From: Aurantibrevibacter sp041749595
GTDB lineage: Bacteria > Bacteroidota > Bacteroidia > Flavobacteriales > Flavobacteriaceae
Assembly (NCBI GenBank): GCA_041749595.1
Contig: JBGTBA010000075.1
Location: 1-64,000, forward strand
DNA length: 64,000 nucleotides
Direction of reading: 5' to 3'
The notes beneath the pieces were generated by a model. The model did not search any database and was not told the DNA's origin. It worked only from the letters and a program-made list of their open reading frames with translations. Shown piece by piece: positions 5,986 to 14,778 of this stretch (its first letter is position 1; each line of letters starts with the position of its first letter). The position numbers were made by a program, and so were the translations under genes.

Positions 5986-8442
5986 ATGACTTTTGAACAA
6001 TTTAAAAACCAGCTTGACAAGGCAACAACGGAAGAAGTTGTTAAGGCCACCTATGCCACATATTTCAAAATAAAATACAACACTTCGCATCATCACGACC
6101 TTTATACACCACAGGTATTTTTTGAGTTTAAGGCAGATAAGAACTTTCACAACCTCAAAGCACTTGCTACAATTCTTGCACAATCGCTTTACTACATCAG
6201 GCGACTGAAATACGTTGAAGTTGAAAAGGCAATTCCGTTTTTCATCTGTCTTGCCGACAAGAACGAAGCAACAATAACGGAAACCCGTAAATGGTCCACT
6301 TATTACACAAACGACAGCTACGATTGGGAACGACCTGCAAGCAAGCCCGACCCAAAACTAATTGACCACTTAGTTAAAGAACCCGAAACAAGTAAAATTC
6401 ACGTTTACTCCGTTACCAAAAAACAGGAGCAAGAAGCGTTCAAGAAAAACCTTGACAACGCTTTGCATCCGCAAATGATTATGGACTTTGGCGACAAGAA
6501 AGTAATCAACGAAGAAAACTTTGAAGCCGTTTTTGACCACTGGAAAAGCGTAATTGGACCTTACATAGTAAACGGCTACAAGCCGTCTTTTTATTTCCTT
6601 GCCAACATTCAGCGTGACAAAGTAATCATTGACAAAGATAACAGCCGTGTAGTTTTCACCTTTGAAGACAAGAACTCAAAAACACAAAAAGTCCTGATGA
6701 AGGACTACGATTATTTTTGGAGTGTTTACGACTATGTAGAAAATGCAGAAACCATCAACGGTATTCACGCCAAACTTGACCGACTAACAGACGAAAGCCA
6801 AAGAAGATTTGAAGGCGAGTTTTACACGCCTTTGCGTTTCGGACAAAAAGCAGTTCACTACTTAAACGAAGTGCTTGGAAAAAATTGGTTCAAATCGGGC
6901 AAGTATAGAATTTGGGATATGGCTGCCGGAACCGGCAACCTTGAATATCACTTGCCCGCAGAAGCATACAAATACTTGTATATGTCCACACTTCACGGAA
7001 GCGAAGCCGACCATTTGAACAAAGTATTTCCAAACGCAACTTGTTTTCAATACGACTATCTCAATGACGATGTGGAATATGTTTTCAATAAAGACCTTTT
7101 ACCATTTACACCAAATTGGAAACTGCCAAAAAAATTGAGAGATGAGTTGGCCGACCCAACCATTACTTGGATTGTTTACATCAATCCACCATTTGCAACT
7201 GCACAAGATGCCAAACAAAAAGAGTCAAAGACAGGTGTAAGCAAAACTAAGGTTGAACTTGCAATGGACAAGGCAAAGACCGGACATGCTAAACGAGAGT
7301 TATTGGTGCAATTTATGTTTCGTATCGTTCACGAACTTCCCAAAAATACCTATTTGGGAATGTTCTCAAAGCTATACTTAAATGCTCCCGACAGTATAGA
7401 ATATAGAGATAAATACCTTAATTGCAAGTATGAAAAAGGATTTGTGTTTTATTCAAGAAATTTTCACGGCGTAACCGGAAAATATCCTATTAGTTTTTTG
7501 ATTTGGAACTTATCAAAACCAAGTCAAACAAAAACAGTTGAAATTGACATAGCAAACGAAGATGCTCAAACCATTGGCGTTAAACATTTACAGCTAATTG
7601 AAAAGAAAGACGTTTTGAATAATTGGTTTAAAAGACCCCAAAACTCTAACGACTATATTTTACCGCCATTGAGTAACGGTATCACTGTAAAAAATGACAA
7701 CACCGACACAAGACACAGAGCAAGACCGGATTTTCTGGCATCTATTTGTAGCAAAGGAAATGATTTTCAAAACGCCAAGTATGTAACAATTTTATCATCC
7801 CCAAGTGTGAGTGCAGGAGCATTTACAGTAATAAAAGACAACTTTGAAAAAGCATTGACACTTCACGCAGTAAGAAAAATTCCGAAACAAACTTGGCTCA
7901 ATGACAGAAACCAATTTTTAATTCCGCATACCGAGCCGACAAAAGAGTTTTTAAACGACTGTGTTGTTTGGAGTTTGTTTGCTTCATCAAACGAAACGAC
8001 AGCATTAAAAAATGTTTCGTATTTGGGTAGCACTTACCAAATCAAAAACAACTTCTACCCTTTCCGACTGGAAGAAATCAAGCATTGGGAAATTAAAGAC
8101 CCCGATTTTAGACAACAACTAACAAAGGATGAAAACAGATTTGTTGCTGACTGGCTTTCAAAAAAAGACTTGTCGGACGAAGCGAAAGAAGTAATTGAAA
8201 AAGCAAAAGCAGTTTACAAAATCTTCTATGCAAACCTCAACCTTATGGCAACAAACAAATGGAAAATTGACACTTGGGACGCAGGTTGGTATCAAGTTAG
8301 GCGTTGCTTGGCGGAACACAACTTGGCGACAGACGAAATAAAACAATTGAGCAAGGCAAACGAACAACTTGCAAACAAGATTTTACCACAAATAGAAACG
8401 TTCGGGTTCTTGGACAAAGACGAAGTGTATGACGAAATATAG
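5986..8442 (+). CDS. N6-adenine DNA methyltransferase, probable type IIG restriction-modification enzyme
   Basis: The 818-aa product has an adenine-methyltransferase core: GEFYTP at 277-282 (motif X), DMAAGTGNL at 311-319 (AdoMet motif I) and NPPF at 400-403 (catalytic motif IV). The N-terminal region has FFEFK with Glu47-x-Lys49 after Asp38, then Gln66-x3-Tyr70, suggesting a PD-(D/E)XK nuclease as in single-chain type IIG enzymes. The last ~350 residues would hold target recognition. No separate restriction or specificity gene is adjacent. Coding sequence appears more AT-rich than its neighbours. It lies between an ECF sigma gene and its FecR partner, flanked by direct repeats and heptamer tracts, so acquisition by insertion is likely. 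An orphan methylase without nuclease activity is the alternative. Confidence 0.88.
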   Translation: MTFEQFKNQLDKATTEEVVKATYATYFKIKYNTSHHHDLYTPQVFFEFKADKNFHNLKALATILAQSLYYIRRLKYVEVEKAIPFFICLADKNEATITETRKWSTYYTNDSYDWERPASKPDPKLIDHLVKEPETSKIHVYSVTKKQEQEAFKKNLDNALHPQMIMDFGDKKVINEENFEAVFDHWKSVIGPYIVNGYKPSFYFLANIQRDKVIIDKDNSRVVFTFEDKNSKTQKVLMKDYDYFWSVYDYVENAETINGIHAKLDRLTDESQRRFEGEFYTPLRFGQKAVHYLNEVLGKNWFKSGKYRIWDMAAGTGNLEYHLPAEAYKYLYMSTLHGSEADHLNKVFPNATCFQYDYLNDDVEYVFNKDLLPFTPNWKLPKKLRDELADPTITWIVYINPPFATAQDAKQKESKTGVSKTKVELAMDKAKTGHAKRELLVQFMFRIVHELPKNTYLGMFSKLYLNAPDSIEYRDKYLNCKYEKGFVFYSRNFHGVTGKYPISFLIWNLSKPSQTKTVEIDIANEDAQTIGVKHLQLIEKKDVLNNWFKRPQNSNDYILPPLSNGITVKNDNTDTRHRARPDFLASICSKGNDFQNAKYVTILSSPSVSAGAFTVIKDNFEKALTLHAVRKIPKQTWLNDRNQFLIPHTEPTKEFLNDCVVWSLFASSNETTALKNVSYLGSTYQIKNNFYPFRLEEIKHWEIKDPDFRQQLTKDENRFVADWLSKKDLSDEAKEVIEKAKAVYKIFYANLNLMATNKWKIDTWDAGWYQVRRCLAEHNLATDEIKQLSKANEQLANKILPQIETFGFLDKDEVYDEI

Positions 8443-8722
8443 AAATGCACCGTAATAGCGATGGGGCAAACAAAAAACTAGGTGCTAGGTGCTAGATGTG
8501 GAATATTAGATGTGAGATTTGAGATATCAGATTTAAGATGTGGGTTTTTAAACTTTGAACCTTTTAAACCTTGAACAAGAAACTTTGGACTCATAAAATT
8601 CAGAAAACCGGAAACTTTCAACTTTCAACTTTCAACTTTAGACTTTAGACTTTAGACTTTAGACTTTTGAGAAGTAGGGTTTTTTTAACTATAGTTGTTA
8701 TACGAATATAAAACTTGGGATT
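8443..8722. repeat. Heptamer-phased tract downstream of the methyltransferase gene
   Basis: Nearly the whole 280-bp gap is built of 7-bp units. CTAGGTG, CTAGGTG and CTAGATG occupy 8478-8498; TTAGATG, TGAGATT, TGAGATA, TCAGATT and TAAGATG occupy 8506-8540; ACTTTCA x3 then ACTTTAG x4 run without interruption from 8614 to 8662. Positions 8551-8576 hold diverged copies of the ACTTTGAACCTTGAAC word, and 8581-8602 repeats 5795-5816. The last ~50 bp before the FecR ATG are A/T-rich and may carry its promoter. Confidence 0.88.
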
Positions 8723-9637
8723 ATGCAAGAAAATTACTTAGCCAAGTGGCTCAATAACGAACTTTCGGACGAGGAGCTTGCCACTTTCCGGAAAACCGAA
8801 GCGTATGCTGCCTACCAGAAACTCATTGAGGCATCCAAAGGATTGAAAGGCCCCGATTTTGATGTGGAACGGGCACTTGTTGCCTTGAATGAAAGGAAAG
8901 GAAAGGGGAAAGATGTAAAGGTAATACCACTGAGCCCCATGAAACGGTTTATGCGGGTTGCCGCGGCCATAGCTCTTCTTTTGGCGGGGTCTTACTTCTA
9001 TTTTACCACGCTGGATGAAACCATTACCACCCAATATGCGGAAAGAAAGGAAGTGGTACTGCCCGATGCCTCTGAAATAATCCTTAATGCCGACTCTAAA
9101 ATTTCGTACAACGAGAAAAAGTGGGATAAAAAACGGAACATTTCCCTGGAGGGCGAGGCCTTTTTTAAAGTGGCCAAGGGCAAACGCTTTACCGTGGCCA
9201 CCAAAGATGGACTGGTGGCCGTTCTGGGCACCCAGTTTAATGTGGAGAACAGAAACGGTTTTTTTGAGGTTACTTGTTACGAAGGCCTGGTTAGCGTTAC
9301 CTATAAAAACAAGGAAACCAAATTACCCGCAGGGACTTCCTTTTTGGCCATCAATGGCACCCTACAGGAAACTGGGGACGATAAGGTGTCCAGTCCGTCA
9401 TGGATCAACTCCGAAAGTTCTTTTAAAAGTATTCCGTTGCGTTTTGTTCTGGCCGAATTCCAAAGACAGTTCAACATTACCGTTGAAACCCAAAATATAG
9501 ATAACGATCAATTATTTACAGGTACTTTCAGCAACACAAATATAGATTTGGCGTTACAGAGTATAAGTGTTCCTTCTCAGCTACAATTTAAATTAGAGGG
9601 GAATAAAGTGCTGTTCTATGCCCAAAACGTACCGTAA
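8723..9637 (+). CDS. FecR-family anti-sigma factor
   Basis: The 304-aa product has a cytoplasmic N-terminal sigma-binding region (MQENYLAKWLNNELSDEEL...), one membrane segment near residues 75-93 (RVAAAIALLLAGSYFYF) and a periplasmic FecR domain around 100-195 (GEAFFKVAKGKRFTVAT, VLGTQFNVENRNG). A C-terminal secretin/TonB-short-N-like part follows (FQRQFNITVETQNI...). It should bind the sigma factor encoded at 5161 and respond to the STN domain of the receptor encoded next, whose start overlaps its last 20 nt, indicating coupled translation. Separation from its sigma gene by 3 kb is unusual and points to insertion of the methyltransferase gene. Confidence 0.95.
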   Translation: MQENYLAKWLNNELSDEELATFRKTEAYAAYQKLIEASKGLKGPDFDVERALVALNERKGKGKDVKVIPLSPMKRFMRVAAAIALLLAGSYFYFTTLDETITTQYAERKEVVLPDASEIILNADSKISYNEKKWDKKRNISLEGEAFFKVAKGKRFTVATKDGLVAVLGTQFNVENRNGFFEVTCYEGLVSVTYKNKETKLPAGTSFLAINGTLQETGDDKVSSPSWINSESSFKSIPLRFVLAEFQRQFNITVETQNIDNDQLFTGTFSNTNIDLALQSISVPSQLQFKLEGNKVLFYAQNVP

Positions 9638-12173
9638 ATATAGTGGTCTCGTTTTCTGTCTCTTGATATTACTTGTCCCATGCCCGGGCAAGGCCCAGGA
9701 GCATGTTCCCGTTCACATGGAGCTTATTTCGCTTATCCAGAAATTGGAAAGGGATTTTGGCATTAAGTTTTCTTATGTGGACGAGGATCTACGATCAATA
9801 CGGATCTCTGTTCCCAACAGTAGCGATATGGGGGAATTCTTGTCTGCCATTGAAAACCAGTCCCAACTGAAAATAAAAAAACTAAACGATCGGTACTACA
9901 CACTATCCAAAAGTGCCACCGTGGACGTTTGTGCCCTGGTACTCGATAATTTTGAGAACAATACCATTATCGGTGCCACGGTTGAAGTGCTTGGCAGCAA
10001 CATTGCGACCATTACAGATCTGGACGGGCAATTTTCGCTTAAAAATATTCCAAGAAAAGCCATAGTGCGTATTCGGTTTTTGGGCTACAAAGTAAAATAC
10101 GTTAGTGCTGAAACTTTGGTAAACCACCAGCCCTGCACCCCCATTGTCCTGGCACAGAACTACCAACAATTGGACGAGGTGGTGGTCTATAAATTCCTTA
10201 CCACCGGACTGGTGAAAAAACAGGATGCCAGTATTGAATTGAATACCCCACAATTTGGCATTCTCCCGGGATTGATAGAACCCGATGTACTACAGACCGT
10301 ACAGGCATTGCCCGGCATAAAAAGCATTGATGAAACGGTTTCGGACATCAACGTGCGCGGTGGCACCAACGACCAGAACCTTATTCTTTGGGACGGAATT
10401 AAAATGTACCAATCCGGACACTTTTTTGGCCTTATCTCCGCCTTTAACCCGTACCTGACCGATAAGGTGAACATCGTTAAAAATGGTACAAGTGCCCAAT
10501 ACGGCGATGGGGTAAGCAGCGTCATCAGTATGGGAACTAAAAACACGATAACGAACAGGTTCTTTGGCGGGGCCGGATTTAATTTGATCAGTGGCGATGT
10601 CTTTGGCCAGGTGCCCTTGACCCAAAACTTAGCGCTCCAATTTTCTGCGCGACGCTCTATAAACGATTTTTTAAATACCCCTACGTACAACCGCTTTTTT
10701 GACCGTGCCTTCCAGGACAGCGAGATTGCGGAAGATAACAATCCTTCTCCCGATATACGAAGGAATGAGGATTTTTACTTTTATGATTTTACGGGGAAAA
10801 TCCTATATGACCTTACTGAAGACCATAAAATTAGATTGAGCTTCATTAATATAAACAATCGGTTGGATTATGAGGAGACCAATGCGGATAATAGCGGGAG
10901 CACCCAAAGCGGGCTTGTACAGGAAAACCTTTCCTTTGGCGGAACTCTCGAAAGCCATTGGTCCAATGATTTTTCTACCCGGGTGAATATGTATTACACG
11001 CACTATAATTTAGATGCCCAAAATAATTTGCAAAACGTGCAACAGCTTTTTCAGAACAATGAAATACTGGAAACGGCCATCAAATTAAGCACCGACTATA
11101 AATTGGCAAACACCTTGAATTGGATGAATGGCTACCAATTGAACGAAGTGGGCATCACCAATTTTACCAATGTTACCCGGCCTCCTTTCAACAGCAATAT
11201 TAAAGGGGTAATACGGACCCATGCCCTGTTTTCGGAGATAGCCTATGAATCGCCCAATAAAAAATTACTGGCCAGGGCAGGCGCACGCATCAACTACATT
11301 GAAAACAGAAATACGTTCACGGAGGTTATCGTTGAGCCCAGGCTTAACCTAAATTACAGATTGGCCGAAAACCTGTACGCGGAAATTTTAGGGGAGTTTA
11401 AAAACCAGACCACCAACCAGATCATCGATCTAAAACAGAACTTTTTGGGCATTGAAAAAAGGCGATGGATATTGTCTGACGGGGAAACCCTGCCCATTAC
11501 CAAAAGTAAGCAGGCTTCCCTTGGCGTGAATTACGACAAAAAAGACCTGTATGTGGGCCTTGAGAGCTTTTATAAATATGTGAACGGCATAAGCACCGCA
11601 ACACAGGGGTTCCAGAACGAAGACCAGTTCAATGGGGAAATTGGCAGCTACGAGGTAAAGGGACTGGAGTTTCTGATCAATAGAAAAACGGCTAAAATGA
11701 GTACCTGGTTCAGTTATGCCTACAACATAAATACGTACAACTTCAACGATATAACGCCTAACCATTTCCCCAATAATTTGGATATACGGCATACCCTTAC
11801 TTTTGCCAGCACCTATACCTACGCCAAAATAAAATTGGGCTTGGGTATAAATTACAGGACAGGAAAGCCCTTTACAAAACCCCAAGAGGGCGACAATGCC
11901 ATAAATACCAGTAATTTTCCGAACACCATAAATTTTGCTGGACCCAACAGCAGTCGCATTGCGGATTACCTTAGGCTAGATGCCTCCGCCGTGTACAACT
12001 TTAACATTACCACGGGAATAAAAGCTACGGTGGGGGCGTCCGTGCTCAATGTGCTGGATCGAAAAAATATCCTGAACACGTTTTTCAGGCTCAATGATAA
12101 CAACCAAATAGAAACCGTACAGAACGTTTCCTTGGGCATAACGCCCAATGCCAGTTTTAGGGTCAGCTTTTAA
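9618..12173 (+). CDS. TonB-dependent receptor with STN signalling domain (FecA-like)
   Basis: The 851-aa outer-membrane protein has a signal peptide ending near PCPGKAQ, an STN domain at about 30-95 (ELISLIQKLERDFGIKFSYV), a carboxypeptidase-regulatory-like domain at about 100-180 (NTIIGATVEVLGSNIAT, GYKVKYVS), then a plug (VSDINVRGGTNDQNLILWDG; NGTSAQYGDGVSSVISMG) and a 22-strand barrel ending in the aromatic-rich LGITPNASFRVSF. STN-bearing receptors signal substrate binding to FecR and so to the sigma factor. The natural ligand cannot be read from the sequence; iron-siderophore uptake is common for the system, but polymer uptake also occurs in this phylum. It overlaps fecR by 20 nt. Confidence 0.94.
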   Translation: MPKTYRKYSGLVFCLLILLVPCPGKAQEHVPVHMELISLIQKLERDFGIKFSYVDEDLRSIRISVPNSSDMGEFLSAIENQSQLKIKKLNDRYYTLSKSATVDVCALVLDNFENNTIIGATVEVLGSNIATITDLDGQFSLKNIPRKAIVRIRFLGYKVKYVSAETLVNHQPCTPIVLAQNYQQLDEVVVYKFLTTGLVKKQDASIELNTPQFGILPGLIEPDVLQTVQALPGIKSIDETVSDINVRGGTNDQNLILWDGIKMYQSGHFFGLISAFNPYLTDKVNIVKNGTSAQYGDGVSSVISMGTKNTITNRFFGGAGFNLISGDVFGQVPLTQNLALQFSARRSINDFLNTPTYNRFFDRAFQDSEIAEDNNPSPDIRRNEDFYFYDFTGKILYDLTEDHKIRLSFININNRLDYEETNADNSGSTQSGLVQENLSFGGTLESHWSNDFSTRVNMYYTHYNLDAQNNLQNVQQLFQNNEILETAIKLSTDYKLANTLNWMNGYQLNEVGITNFTNVTRPPFNSNIKGVIRTHALFSEIAYESPNKKLLARAGARINYIENRNTFTEVIVEPRLNLNYRLAENLYAEILGEFKNQTTNQIIDLKQNFLGIEKRRWILSDGETLPITKSKQASLGVNYDKKDLYVGLESFYKYVNGISTATQGFQNEDQFNGEIGSYEVKGLEFLINRKTAKMSTWFSYAYNINTYNFNDITPNHFPNNLDIRHTLTFASTYTYAKIKLGLGINYRTGKPFTKPQEGDNAINTSNFPNTINFAGPNSSRIADYLRLDASAVYNFNITTGIKATVGASVLNVLDRKNILNTFFRLNDNNQIETVQNVSLGITPNASFRVSF

Positions 12174-12234
12174 AAAGAACCCTTCCCGAAGTGTGTGGAT
12201 TGAACTCAAAATTTGTACCTTCGGATAAAGAACC

Positions 12235-14736
12235 ATGCTTTTTTTAAAAACTTCAAAATACCCAAAAAAAACATCACCAATAAAAAATGCCGTGAAACCA
12301 TTTGTACTATCTAGGCCATTTGTTGCGGCCTGTTTCTTAGTCTCAATCTGTTCCTTGCTTTTAAATTGTAAAACCCAAAAGAAGGAAATTGGCCCCAACA
12401 CAGTTTCCGAAAACTGGGGGCATCTTGGCCCGGGTGGTGGGGGCTCCACCTTTATTCCAACTTTTTCGTATCGGGATCCAGACCGTTTTATGGTTAATTG
12501 CGATATGAGCGGTTCCTATCTTACAAAAGACGGGGGCACTACTTTTAAGCAAAAGAATTTTATGGGCGGTGCCACCTGTTATGCATACGACCCCAATGAT
12601 GCTGACATAATTTATGCCGCTTCCTCATTCCTGCACAAGTCAGTGGACGGAGGTGGAACTTGGGAACTTATTTTTCCCAAAAAGGATGAGATAATTAGTC
12701 AAATGTATATAGGCGACCATGCGGATTTTGAAGTAAAAACCATAGAGACCTCCTTGTATGCAAACGAAGTGGCGAAGATAAATTCCATCAAAGTAGATCC
12801 CATAGGACGGGGAACGCTGTATTTTGCCATGGCCAATTTTTTCTTTTATACGTTTGATGGAGGCGAAACCTGGAACAGGGAAGATCTCCGCCATACCATA
12901 GACAACATATACACCAATGGAACAAGTGCAAAAAATGAAGTATATATTTTTTCCCCGGAGATTGTCTTTATTTTCGACAAAACATCAAAATCGTTTACCC
13001 AAAGAGCTGTCCCCAAGGCAATGTCCCCCGCGATTTCCTTTTCCGCGGGCAACTTAAAAAATTCAACCAACACTGTTTTTTATGCACTGCACCATGATGC
13101 AGCGAAGAAAAATCCCTACGAATTTGTACATAGTGCCGTATGGACATCCGTGGACTTTGGAATTAATTGGAAGCAAATGGAGGACGCCGTGATCACCAAC
13201 GGGAAAACCGGTACCAAACCAAGTTTCAGTATGGTTTCCTGCGCAGAAAATGATGCGTCCAACGCCTACGTGGTGACCAATAATTACGAAGAAAAAAATG
13301 AATTCGGAACTTTGGTGAAATGGTACGGAGCCTTAAAAACAGGCGATTCCGGTACAACCTGGAACTGGGTATGGAAGGGCGGTGGCGGCTCTGGCCAATA
13401 TCGTGTACAAGATGCCCATGACGTGGCAAATTTAAAGGACAGTTGGGTAAAAAAAGCATTTGGCAATGAGTTTATACAGTTGTTGGATGTGGGCGTCTCA
13501 CCGCAAAATGGGAATACGGCCGTGGTTACGGATTGGTATCGAACCATGAAAACAATGGATGGCGGCAACACTTGGAATGAAATCTACAGCAAACAACATA
13601 CCGATGACACATTTACCAGCCGCGGCATGGATGTTACCACCTCGTATGGCGTACATTTTGACCCGTTTGATAAGAACCATATCGGGATCAGTTATACGGA
13701 TATAGGATACCACCGGTCGCTCAACGGCGGGGAAAGTTGGAGCCGAGCCACAACCGGTGTGCCAAATGATTGGACCAACACTTGTTATTGGGTGGTTTTT
13801 GACCCTTCAATAAAAAATAAAATGTGGTCTGCTTGGTCGGGAATACATGATTTTCCCAGAGGCAAGATGACCCGTAGCCCCAATTGGAAAAAAAGCGACA
13901 TTGCAAAGGGCGGCGTGTGCGTTTCGTTGGACGGCGGCAAAACATGGGCACCGACTATTGACGGTATGGGAGATGATTCGCCCACTACATCCATTATCAT
14001 TGACCCAAAATCAACCGCAAACAACCGTACCCTGTATGCCAGCGTATATGGCAAAGGTGTTTTTAAATCCATTGATGATGGTAAAACCTGGCACTTAAAA
14101 AATAATGGTATAGGTGCAAATACAAGCGCATTTGAATTAACGATGGCAAATAATGGGGTCTTATTTCTCACCATTAGCCCAACACCAATGCATAAAGATG
14201 GAAAAAAGGGGTCGGAATTTTATTCCGGTGCAGTATATAGATCTACGGACGGTGCAGAAACCTGGATACTGCTTAATGTAAACAATGGCCTATTATTTCC
14301 CAACGGCATTGCCATTGACCCGGACAACCCAGACAGAATATATCTAGGTTGTTGGGCCAGTATTGGTTTGGCGGATTTGGTGGGGAGCGATGTGGCCCGG
14401 TCCGTTGGTGGGGATAAGCTGCTTGATATGCCCGGAGGAATTTTTATGTCGGAAGACGGGGGAGACTCATGGAAATCCATTTTTGATGAAAAACAGTATG
14501 TGTACGATGTTACCGTTGACCCATACCGACCGGGAAGATTATATTGCAACACGTTTAACCAAACTGCCTATCTCAGCGATGATTATGGAAAAACATGGGG
14601 GGAAATCAAAGATTACGATTTTCGTTGGGGACACCGGGTCATTGTAGATGAAAATGACCACGAAAAAGTGTACATGACAACATTTGGTTCCAGTGTTTGG
14701 CATGGCATCCCAAAGTTAGGGACAAGCACTGAATAG
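12235..14736 (+). CDS. Asp-box (BNR) beta-propeller lipoprotein, VPS10/GH74-like
   Basis: The 833-aa product has a long basic N-terminus, a hydrophobic stretch and a lipobox-like LLNC at about residues 42-45. At least twelve Asp-box motifs (S/T-x-D-x-G-x-T-W) run through it, for example SVDGGGTW, TFDGGETW, TMDGGNTW, SLDGGKTW, SIDDGKTW, SEDGGDSW and SDDYGKTW, which implies one or two seven-bladed propellers as in GH74 xyloglucanases and VPS10/sortilin-type proteins. The segment CDMSGSYLTKDGG near residue 88 resembles the start of GH74-type propellers. It follows the receptor by 61 nt and may be a surface partner of it. The enzyme activity and substrate are uncertain; a non-catalytic binding protein is possible. 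Confidence 0.82.
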   Translation: MLFLKTSKYPKKTSPIKNAVKPFVLSRPFVAACFLVSICSLLLNCKTQKKEIGPNTVSENWGHLGPGGGGSTFIPTFSYRDPDRFMVNCDMSGSYLTKDGGTTFKQKNFMGGATCYAYDPNDADIIYAASSFLHKSVDGGGTWELIFPKKDEIISQMYIGDHADFEVKTIETSLYANEVAKINSIKVDPIGRGTLYFAMANFFFYTFDGGETWNREDLRHTIDNIYTNGTSAKNEVYIFSPEIVFIFDKTSKSFTQRAVPKAMSPAISFSAGNLKNSTNTVFYALHHDAAKKNPYEFVHSAVWTSVDFGINWKQMEDAVITNGKTGTKPSFSMVSCAENDASNAYVVTNNYEEKNEFGTLVKWYGALKTGDSGTTWNWVWKGGGGSGQYRVQDAHDVANLKDSWVKKAFGNEFIQLLDVGVSPQNGNTAVVTDWYRTMKTMDGGNTWNEIYSKQHTDDTFTSRGMDVTTSYGVHFDPFDKNHIGISYTDIGYHRSLNGGESWSRATTGVPNDWTNTCYWVVFDPSIKNKMWSAWSGIHDFPRGKMTRSPNWKKSDIAKGGVCVSLDGGKTWAPTIDGMGDDSPTTSIIIDPKSTANNRTLYASVYGKGVFKSIDDGKTWHLKNNGIGANTSAFELTMANNGVLFLTISPTPMHKDGKKGSEFYSGAVYRSTDGAETWILLNVNNGLLFPNGIAIDPDNPDRIYLGCWASIGLADLVGSDVARSVGGDKLLDMPGGIFMSEDGGDSWKSIFDEKQYVYDVTVDPYRPGRLYCNTFNQTAYLSDDYGKTWGEIKDYDFRWGHRVIVDENDHEKVYMTTFGSSVWHGIPKLGTSTE

Positions 14737-14778
14737 AATAATGGCTTACTTTATTGAAGATTGCTTGGCAGCCTTTTA

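Noticed and set aside
5674..8722. CRISPR array reading of the heptamer tracts
   Set aside because: Units are 7 bp, degenerate and contiguous, without spacers, and no cas gene is present.
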